A DNA stretch of 64,000 nt from Providencia sneebia DSM 19967 (GTDB lineage Bacteria > Pseudomonadota > Gammaproteobacteria > Enterobacterales > Enterobacteriaceae): NCBI RefSeq assembly GCF_000314895.2, contig NZ_CM001773.1, positions 3,642,497 to 3,706,496 of the forward strand, in the 5' to 3' direction. Positions within the stretch are counted from its first letter, which is position 1. Each line of letters starts with the position of its first letter. A model generated the notes under the pieces. It was not told the DNA's origin. It saw nothing but the letters and a program-made list of their open reading frames with translations, and ran no database searches. Positions 57,953 to 64,000 of the stretch are shown piece after piece. Position numbers and translations under genes: made by a program.

Positions 57953-58696
57953 TTAACGTCCACCACCAACTTCAATAATTGAGCCTGTCATATAAGAAGA
58001 TGCATCACTCAAAAGCCATGTAACTACTTCGGCAATTTCTTCCGGTTTCCCCCCTCTTTTCATTGGAATATTGCTTGCAATTCTATCAACTCTTTCTGGT
58101 TCTCCCGCATCAGAATGAATATCGGTATAAATAACGCCAGGACGGACAGAATTAACTCTAATTCCCAGCTCAGCAAGCTCTGTAGAAAGACCTTTAGTGA
58201 TGGTATCTACAGCACCTTTCGATGCAGCATAATCAACATTTTCACCAGGCATACCAAAACGAGCAGAAATAGATGAAATATTCACGATGACAGCATCTTG
58301 AGTGGCCGCCAAATTTTGTCTATTTTTGATAAATTCACGACAACAAATTAATAATCCAGTGACATTTGTCGCCATAACCGCATTAATTCGTTCAGCTGTT
58401 AGTTGTTCAGCTGTGCATTTGTGAAAAAGGATCCCAGCGTTATTGACGAGATAATGTAATTCACCATATTTTTCACGAATAGTAGCAAACATCTTTACAA
58501 CTTCATTCTCATGAGCAATATCACATTGAATTGCAATAGCATTACCACCAGATTCAATGATGTTAGTCACTACTTCATTCGCAGCTTGTTGATTACACTT
58601 ATAGTTAACAAAAACTTGCATACCAAGACCTGCAAGCTGTAGAGCAGTTGCTCTACCAATTCCGCGGCTGCCGCCAGTAACTAATACTCTTTTCAT
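57953..58696 (-). CDS. SDR-family oxidoreductase, YgfF-like
   Basis: Short-chain dehydrogenase/reductase, 247 residues, near E. coli YgfF in sequence. Cofactor motif TGGSRGIGRATAL at the N-terminus; NNAG (LVNNAGILF); catalytic Ser (VNISSISA) and the YxxxK pair in VDYAASKGAVDTI; C-terminal SYMTGSIIEVGGGR. Its substrate is unknown; it may deal with an aldehyde, alcohol or keto product of the cluster. Own promoter region, as the dehydrogenase upstream ends in a terminator. Confidence 0.88.
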   Translation of the reverse strand: MKRVLVTGGSRGIGRATALQLAGLGMQVFVNYKCNQQAANEVVTNIIESGGNAIAIQCDIAHENEVVKMFATIREKYGELHYLVNNAGILFHKCTAEQLTAERINAVMATNVTGLLICCREFIKNRQNLAATQDAVIVNISSISARFGMPGENVDYAASKGAVDTITKGLSTELAELGIRVNSVRPGVIYTDIHSDAGEPERVDRIASNIPMKRGGKPEEIAEVVTWLLSDASSYMTGSIIEVGGGR

Positions 58697-58982
58697 TACA
58701 TATCCCTTTTACTATTCAAATTTAGAAGGGACTTACAATATGTCATTTAATATCCTCCTTCAATGACCTAAAATGGCTATTTATATATTGCAACTCATTG
58801 AGCTATATCACAAAAAATATAAAACAAAGTAACGATATACATTAAAGAACATGATTTAATTTCTGATCAATATTTGAACATAAATAGGTTTGGTAAACAT
58901 GGGAGATAATGAGGAGTTATTCAAAGAAAAAACCCAGCCGAAGCTGGGAAAACCACTATAAATTATTAGTTCGTTGATATGA
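58697..58982. other. SDR promoter region and upstream terminator
   Basis: About 285 bp. Contains the aldehyde dehydrogenase terminator (58927-58948), a CCTAAAATGG element near 58769 that resembles the CCTAAAG sites elsewhere in the cluster, and AT-rich sequence. No coding frame. Confidence 0.4.
58927..58948 (-). terminator. Aldehyde dehydrogenase terminator
   Basis: Leftward CCCAGC-TTCG-GCTGGG with T6 following: a 6-bp GC-rich stem closed by a UUCG tetraloop and followed by a U tract, 35 nt past the dehydrogenase stop. Confidence 0.9.
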
Positions 58983-60476
58983 TTAGTAACGGATCATCAC
59001 CGACTTTAATTCGGTATAATATTCAATAAAAGCACTACCAAATTCACGACCAATTCCTGACGATTTTATGCCACCAAAAGGTACTGCGGGGTCGAGAAAA
59101 GTATGCATATTGACCCAAACTGTTCCTGCTTCAATGCGCGAAATCATCCGCATTGCTTTGCTCAAATCATTTGTCCAAAGGCTAGCAGCCAGACCGAATG
59201 GCGTGCTATTCATCTGTTTGATGAGTTCCTCTTCATCGTCATAGCTTAAAAAGGTACCAATGGGTCCGAATGTCTCTTCTTTCATAAGCGTATCATCAGG
59301 GCTATTTGCTCTAATAATCGTTGGTTCGACAAAATACCCCGTTCCATCAATAGGGCAACCGCCATAAATAATTTGGTTGCCATCTTGTTTAGCTTGTTCA
59401 AATAAATTTAGTATTTTTTCGTAATGTGCTTTATTCGCCAAAGGCCCCATTTCAGTTGTTTCATCTAATGGTGAACCAATTTTAAAAGTGGATAAACGCT
59501 GTTTTAATTGTGATAAAACATCATCTATCAATGATGATGGAATATAAAAACGTTCAGCAGCAGCACAAATTTGACCTTGATTTAGATAACCTGCTTCAAT
59601 GATGCCATCAACAATTTTTTCAACTGGCAAATCAGCTAAAAATGCCGCACCATTTTTACCACCAAGTTCAAGTGTTACCCGAGTCAACTTACCTTCCATT
59701 GCCGATCGTCCAACCGCTAAACCTGTTGGAACAGAGCCTGTAAAGGTGACTTTAGAACATAAAGGATGGGCAATTAGCGCAGATCCCACTTCACTTCCTC
59801 CACCATTGACAATATTAATTACGCCATCAGGTATACCTGCTTCTTTAGCCAATTCTGCAACTCTCAGCATCGTCAATGGTGTAAATTCACTTGGTTTTAA
59901 AACAATAGTACAACCACAGGTTAAAGCCGCTGCGAGCTTCCAAATAGAGATCATTATAGAGAAGTTCCACGGAATAATTCCCGCAACAACACCAACTGGC
60001 TCACGTTGAGTAAAGGCGGAATATTTCTCGCCTTTAAAGGATGGCAAAGACACATTTAAAGTTTCGCCACTAATTTTGGTCGCCCATCCTGCAAAATAGC
60101 GTAAAAATTGGACAGAAGCACCTATCTCCAGAAAACGAGATAATTGAATCGTTTTCCCAGAACACATTGTTTCTAATTGGGCGAGTTCTTCAAGATTCTT
60201 TTCTAGCAAGTCAGCTAACCGATTTAAGCAATTACCTCGCTCCATGGGGGTCGTATTTGCCCAAGCACCATAAAATGCTTGATTAGCGGCTTCCATTGCC
60301 GCATTAACTTCTGTCGCTGTACCTTCTGTTACTGTGCTGATAACTTTTTCTGTCGCTGGATTAACAACGTTGAAAGTCGTTTTCCCTCCACCAGGAACTG
60401 TCTGACCATTAATAAAATGCCCATGCTGGCGCTTTAAAAACTCGCTTACTGCTGGTAATAAGGCTAACTCACTCAT
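58983..60476 (-). CDS. Aldehyde dehydrogenase, phenylacetaldehyde dehydrogenase-like
   Basis: NAD(P)-dependent aldehyde dehydrogenase, 497 residues, closest in layout to E. coli FeaB (499). Seen: IPWNFSIMISIWKLAAAL, cofactor motif FTGSVPTG, catalytic Glu in TLELGGKNGAAF, catalytic Cys in YLNQGQICAAAERF, and the C-terminal PFGGIKSSGIGREFG. Probably oxidises the aldehyde made by the FAD oxidase upstream to a carboxylic acid. It follows the cupin gene after 171 bp, which contains a 9-bp inverted repeat (60571-60579 with 60626-60634). Confidence 0.9.
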   Translation of the reverse strand: MSELALLPAVSEFLKRQHGHFINGQTVPGGGKTTFNVVNPATEKVISTVTEGTATEVNAAMEAANQAFYGAWANTTPMERGNCLNRLADLLEKNLEELAQLETMCSGKTIQLSRFLEIGASVQFLRYFAGWATKISGETLNVSLPSFKGEKYSAFTQREPVGVVAGIIPWNFSIMISIWKLAAALTCGCTIVLKPSEFTPLTMLRVAELAKEAGIPDGVINIVNGGGSEVGSALIAHPLCSKVTFTGSVPTGLAVGRSAMEGKLTRVTLELGGKNGAAFLADLPVEKIVDGIIEAGYLNQGQICAAAERFYIPSSLIDDVLSQLKQRLSTFKIGSPLDETTEMGPLANKAHYEKILNLFEQAKQDGNQIIYGGCPIDGTGYFVEPTIIRANSPDDTLMKEETFGPIGTFLSYDDEEELIKQMNSTPFGLAASLWTNDLSKAMRMISRIEAGTVWVNMHTFLDPAVPFGGIKSSGIGREFGSAFIEYYTELKSVMIRY

Positions 60477-60647
60477 CGTTATTACTCCATTTGTACACTT
60501 TTTAACAAGAAAAGTGCCATGCTATCAATGACACTAAGGTTTTGAAAAATTCATGACTACACCTTGTTGTATTCGAGCCCAAATACTTCTAGTAATTAAT
60601 AAGTAACAAAATCACTAAAAATTTTGGCTCGAATTCAGCGTTAATGA

Positions 60648-61016
60648 TTAAGCATTAACACAAGCTAAATAATGCTTAACAAAACGCCCTTCACTTATTT
60701 CCCAAATAACTTCAGTTCCTTTTGTTGCAAACCAAGAATCACCTTTATGATATTCAACTGTTTTACCTGTTTTCACATCAGTTAATTTAACTGAACCTTC
60801 ATGTACAGTTGCCATCTCATCAAATGGATAAACCATTTTAAATTTGCCTTTAGTGCAGGCAAAAATACCGCAAGTAAGGTTATCGGTTGGCTCGCCGTGG
60901 ATCATGGCAACACTCGCTTGTGGATCACCTTCAATAACTTCAGATCCTAAATTAGTTACACTGCCAATATTGAGTAATTCAAGAAGTGGGGCATTTAACA
61001 ATAATGGATTAATCAT
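60648..61016 (-). CDS. Cupin-domain protein (cupin_3/EutQ-like)
   Basis: 122-residue small cupin. Core at about 45-115: GIFACTKGKFKMVYPFDEMATVHEGSVKLTDVKTGKTVEYHKGDSWFATKGTEVIWEI, with no canonical triple-His metal motif. Small cupins of this type are often found next to PuuB-like oxidases and aldehyde dehydrogenases. Role unknown: ligand-binding accessory or aldehyde-handling. 31 bp downstream of the FAD oxidase gene, so co-transcribed. Confidence 0.8.
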   Translation of the reverse strand: MINPLLLNAPLLELLNIGSVTNLGSEVIEGDPQASVAMIHGEPTDNLTCGIFACTKGKFKMVYPFDEMATVHEGSVKLTDVKTGKTVEYHKGDSWFATKGTEVIWEISEGRFVKHYLACVNA

Positions 61017-61047
61017 AATGTTACCTTTTCTTTAATGGATAAAATGC

Positions 61048-62349
61048 TTAACGGCGACCTTGCCAATAACCCGAAGTTTGATGCCATATTTTGGCCAAAG
61101 ACACGATGACATTACGCATACTGTCTTTGCCAACAATATTGGAATGTGGAATTGAACTCATCAAATCATAACGATGCGATCCTTCAGCCATTCCTTCTGC
61201 TAAAACCTTACAAACAATATGGCTTGGTGTAACACCAAAGCCCGAATAGCCTTGAACATAAAAAATATTGTTATGATTTGGTATTGTGCCGATTTGCGGG
61301 AATAAATTCGCACTACATGCCATTGGCCCGCCCCAAGCTAATTCAATTTTGACATCCTTCAAATAAGGAAATGTTTTTAGCATGAGATTCCGGTTCCACT
61401 CTTTAAGATCTGATGGGATATATTCAAGAAAATGGGTTGAACTACCATACAGTAAGCGGTTTTCTCGTGTGACGCGATAATAGTCAATCACTGGCCGAAT
61501 ATCGCTGTATGCCCCACGTATTGGGCTTATCCGCTCAATCATTTCATCGGATAGCTCTTCGGTCATTAATTGATATGCGTACGTATTGATTGTTTTGGGA
61601 TAAATTGTTGGCTCTAAGCCATTTAAAAATGAATCACATGCCCACAACATTTTTTTTGCGCGTACTGAACCCATTGAGGTTCTAACCGTGACGGTGTCGC
61701 CATATTCAACATTCAGCACTTGGCTATTTTCAAAAATCTTACCACCGTATTCAGTGACTGCTTTTGCCTCACCAAGTAACAGATTCAAAGAATGAACATG
61801 ACCGCCGCCCATATGCTTAATACCGCAAGTATAAGCATCAGAGCCAATAATCTGTTTCATATCTGAGCCTGCGTAAAACTCAATCTCTTCATCGGGAGAA
61901 ACAGATTTAAAATCAGTTAACCAGCTACGTAATGTTTTTTCTTGACGTTTATTACTGCCTAAGTAGGCATAACCATGACAAAAATCAGCATCAATATTAT
62001 ATTTTTCAATCCGTTCTCGGATAATACCTGCCCCCATATTGCTGATTTTAAATATTGTCTCAAGCCCATCAGAGCCAACATATTTCTTAATGACATCTAA
62101 ATCATGACCAATCCCAGCCATCACTTGCCCACCATTACGGCCAGATCCACCATAGCCAAGATAACGCCCTTCAATAATGGCAATATTCGTGATCCCTTTC
62201 TCACACAGTTCTAGCGCTGTGTTGATCCCGGAAAATCCACCGCCAATGATCACGACATCAACATCAAGATCTTCTTTTAATATTGGAAAACGAAGATCAT
62301 ATTTCTTCGTTGCCGAATAATAGGTTAATGATTCAACTTGGTTATTCAT
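61048..62349 (-). CDS. FAD-dependent amine oxidase/oxidoreductase, PuuB-like
   Basis: 433-residue flavoprotein of the DAO/glycine oxidase family. N-terminal dinucleotide fold VDVVIIGGGFSGINTALEL (about 30-48), RYLGYGGSGRNGGQVMAGIG typical of gamma-glutamylputrescine oxidase (PuuB)-like enzymes, and the C-terminal FAD segment YVQGYSGFGVTPSHIVCKVLAEG. Likely deaminates an amine or glutamylated amine to an aldehyde that the dehydrogenase oxidises. First gene of the minus-strand FAD-cupin-ALDH unit. A CCCTTTAGGG dyad lies about 65 bp upstream of the start. Confidence 0.88.
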   Translation of the reverse strand: MNNQVESLTYYSATKKYDLRFPILKEDLDVDVVIIGGGFSGINTALELCEKGITNIAIIEGRYLGYGGSGRNGGQVMAGIGHDLDVIKKYVGSDGLETIFKISNMGAGIIRERIEKYNIDADFCHGYAYLGSNKRQEKTLRSWLTDFKSVSPDEEIEFYAGSDMKQIIGSDAYTCGIKHMGGGHVHSLNLLLGEAKAVTEYGGKIFENSQVLNVEYGDTVTVRTSMGSVRAKKMLWACDSFLNGLEPTIYPKTINTYAYQLMTEELSDEMIERISPIRGAYSDIRPVIDYYRVTRENRLLYGSSTHFLEYIPSDLKEWNRNLMLKTFPYLKDVKIELAWGGPMACSANLFPQIGTIPNHNNIFYVQGYSGFGVTPSHIVCKVLAEGMAEGSHRYDLMSSIPHSNIVGKDSMRNVIVSLAKIWHQTSGYWQGRR

Positions 62350-62411
62350 ATTGGATACCCTGTTAGTATCTTACGATAACCCAATTATCTTAACCTATGA
62401 TTAACATTTAC

Positions 62412-62429
62412 ATAGCCCTTTAGGGATAT
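62412..62429. promoter_or_regulatory. Dyad upstream of FAD oxidase (candidate LuxR-type site)
   Basis: ATAGCCCTTTAGGGATAT is nearly palindromic around CCCTTTAGGG; its complement contains CCTAAAG, the core also seen at 56931 near the permease. About 65 bp upstream of the oxidase start codon. Confidence 0.45.
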
Positions 62430-62593
62430 TTGAAACATATTATTAACATTTGTGATGTAAATCGAATTATTAAATATTATTTATAAAATTGATTTAATTT
62501 AGAATTTATTAATTCATTGAAAAATAATAATAAAAAGTCATAAAGCTATCTTCTAGAAAATACATCAGACTAATGATTATTTATACGTAATTT

Positions 62594-63393
62594 CTATTGC
62601 CGGACATAATTCATTAATAAGTTAAATAATTCAGCTTGAGAACGAATATTTAATTTTTGATAAATATTTTTTCGGTGGTTTTTAACGGTACCTAAACTAA
62701 TAAATAAGGATTGAGCAATTTGTGAAGATCCTTGTCCTTCTAAGATTAATGTCACTATTTCAGTCTCTCTTGGCGTTAAGCCAAAACGAGCTTGCATATC
62801 ATCTGGTTTATCATTATTCGAAGCCATTCTAGGCGCTGAATCTTTATGTAGCCTCGCCATGCTGCGAATAATTTCAAAAGCGTCTTTTAAAGGTTCCTGT
62901 GTGCTGCTTCCTGTAACAAAAGGCCTATTTTCATTGCCAAAGAAGATACCTAGCTGTTTATCTGTTGAAATATCAAGTAATAGCCCCGCCTCATCACACC
63001 AGCCCGTTTTGCGATAAAAATTAAGGTAGTAATCTGTATGATAAAACCCCTTCGGCGCTAATTCCCTAAGCGTTAGCATTTGGCACTCAGTACCCTTTTT
63101 CAGCTCTTGATAAAAAGGGTCCATCAATAAGCACCTCGCTGGTAAATTCGGTTTATGCTATCGCTATTACGACGTTCAACTTTAGAAAGAAAACGAGGAG
63201 GAGCATTCTTTTCAAATGAATAAATAATGGCATTATCAAATACGATGAATGATGACAACCAAGATAATAAATTAGGATAGAATTGAGTGGTTGAAACAGA
63301 ATCAATCACATCAGGCAATTTTTCCAGATAGTTTTCCATTCCCCCCCAAATCATTAACTTATTAATAATAAAATCATCAAGTACAAAAATCAT
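62594..63393 (-). pseudogene. Second LuxR-family regulator, split by a frameshift
   Basis: Upstream frame (63124-63393): MENYLEKLPDVIDSVSTTQF, then IVFDNAIIYSFEKNAPP and RIYQRGAY, stop. Downstream frame (62594-63127): MDPFYQELKKGTE, FYRKTGWCDEAGLLLDI, and a full LuxR HTH (LTPRETEIVTLILEGQGSSQIAQSLFISLGTVKNHRKNIYQKL). One added T at about 63127 makes GAYLMDPFYQ, a joint normal for this family, so a single-base deletion split one gene of about 250 residues. The likely true start (ATG 63339) follows a G7 run at the ribosome-site position (plus-strand C7, 63341-63347). Located upstream of the catabolic genes, probably their former or variable regulator. Confidence 0.78.
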
Positions 63394-63517
63394 TCATTGA
63401 AGGACAATAAAAATGATGCGGCGCGAGATAAAACCATCTTAACTGCGCGATAAATGAATTCTATTGTTGTTTCACCAGAAGAAATAACATTTCAGTTAGA
63501 CCTTAAATTAAAATGTT

Positions 63518-63547
63518 AAAAACCGCTATATCTTGATAGCGGTTTTT
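63518..63547. terminator. Bidirectional terminator
   Basis: Perfect 12-bp stem (63518-63529 with 63536-63547) with A and T runs at its outer ends, between the luxR region and the tail-fibre fragment; 31 nt past the fragment's stop codon. Confidence 0.8.
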
Positions 63548-63578
63548 AAGAAGAGAGCGAAAAAATTAACTGATAAAA

Positions 63579-64000
63579 TCAGTATAAATTAATCCACTCT
63601 GTCCCATTGTAGATCATCTTTCTTTTAGTCTCCCAGTTGTATATTTCATCACCTTGAATTGCATTTGGCGGTAAATTAACTGTATTACTCACAAGCGCAG
63701 GCGGTCGTTCTAACTTAATGGCGCTATTCACTAATTCATATCTGTCTGGTCTCTCCATTACAGTCTTACGTACAGAAGAATCAAAAGACATAAATTCAAT
63801 ACTCGCATCAATAAGTTTGATCGGCGGGATGTTCACAGGGTGCTGATGCGTGAAATACAATTCATTGATTGCCCCCTTATTCAAAACCAATACTTTTTCA
63901 CATTTATCAACCCACTGTTCACCAATCCCAATTTATCTTATACGAGCATCAGCTTCAATCGCTCCCTAACGAAAATGGCATTGTTGTTTCTACTCAGGTT
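63579..64000 (-). pseudogene. Degenerate C-terminal fragment of a tail-fibre/beta-helix-type protein
   Basis: The last 104 codons are open (MVLNKGAINELYFTHQHP through GDEIYNWETKRKMIYNGTEW). Further upstream, readable pieces (LSRNNNAIFVRE, AIEADARIR, IGIGEQWVDKCEKV) are separated by an in-frame TAA and a one-base shift, so the gene is broken or carries errors; it continues beyond the window. The ending pattern (an exposed WNTKTKKMIYYNGTEW-like tail) is common in phage tail fibres and right-handed beta-helix proteins. Function unknown. A bidirectional terminator follows. Confidence 0.45.

Noticed and set aside
1..64000. tRNA, rRNA genes, insertion sequences
   Set aside because: No stretch with tRNA-like or rRNA-like sequence and no transposase frame or paired terminal repeats were recognised by eye; a tRNAscan/ISfinder run would be needed to exclude them formally.

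Overview
The window looks like a chromosomal segment of an AT-rich enterobacterium of the Morganellaceae, most likely Providencia or a close relative. The order thrABC - arcA - creA - rob - gpmB - yjjX - trpR - slt - ettA - nadR - radA - serB - smp - [insert] - deoDBAC - [nucleoside transporter] - yjjV - yjjU - osmY-position gene - prfC - [insert] - rimI - holD - rsmC matches the E. coli 99-0 minute region, with several E. coli genes missing (lasT, creBCD, lplA, yjjI/yjjW, yjjG, fhuF) and others put in their place. A CcmA-type bactofilin, known from Proteus swarming, points the same way. The genus call rests on protein similarity and synteny from memory, not on a search.

Layout. 0-6 kb: end of an aldo-keto reductase, then the threonine operon on the minus strand with its leader peptide and attenuator. 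6-21.6 kb: housekeeping backbone (ArcA, Rob, TrpR with its operator, Slt, bactofilin, EttA, NadR/RadA/SerB/Smp). 21.6-31.6 kb: accessory island with a TonB-like gene (frameshifted), an ECF sigma/anti-sigma pair (FecI/FecR type), a TonB-dependent receptor with an STN signalling domain, a YddA-type ABC exporter-fold protein and an M16 zinc-protease lipoprotein. This gene set matches the protease-associated import systems (FusABCD / YddA-YddB-PqqL), here under cell-surface signalling and probably Fur. 32-43 kb: deo nucleoside catabolism, a CNT nucleoside transporter with CRP sites, and yjjV/yjjU/BON-lipoprotein/prfC. 43.2-46.1 kb: insert with a decayed phage-type S24 repressor, an intact AbiEi/AbiEii type IV toxin-antitoxin pair and a broken XRE regulator. 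46.3-51.1 kb: rimI, holD, rsmC, a Fur-box DUF1435-like membrane protein, a GNAT and a frameshifted YjbB-type Na/phosphate transporter. 51.3-54.7 kb: phoA with a PHO box and a secreted Fes-like esterase, separated by a 7-bp tandem repeat. 54.7-63.4 kb: a probable amine/amino-acid catabolic cluster (APC permease, unknown partner protein, SDR, aldehyde dehydrogenase, cupin, FAD oxidase) with two LuxR-type regulators, one frameshifted. 63.6-64 kb: degenerate tail-fibre/beta-helix fragment.

Three genes (tonB-like, yjbB, second luxR) are each broken by one single-base indel, two of them in A7/T7 runs. They may be real decay, phase-variable tracts or sequencing/assembly errors; the sequence alone cannot decide. 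The most interesting item is the sigma-controlled protein- or peptide-import island at 21.6-31.6 kb.
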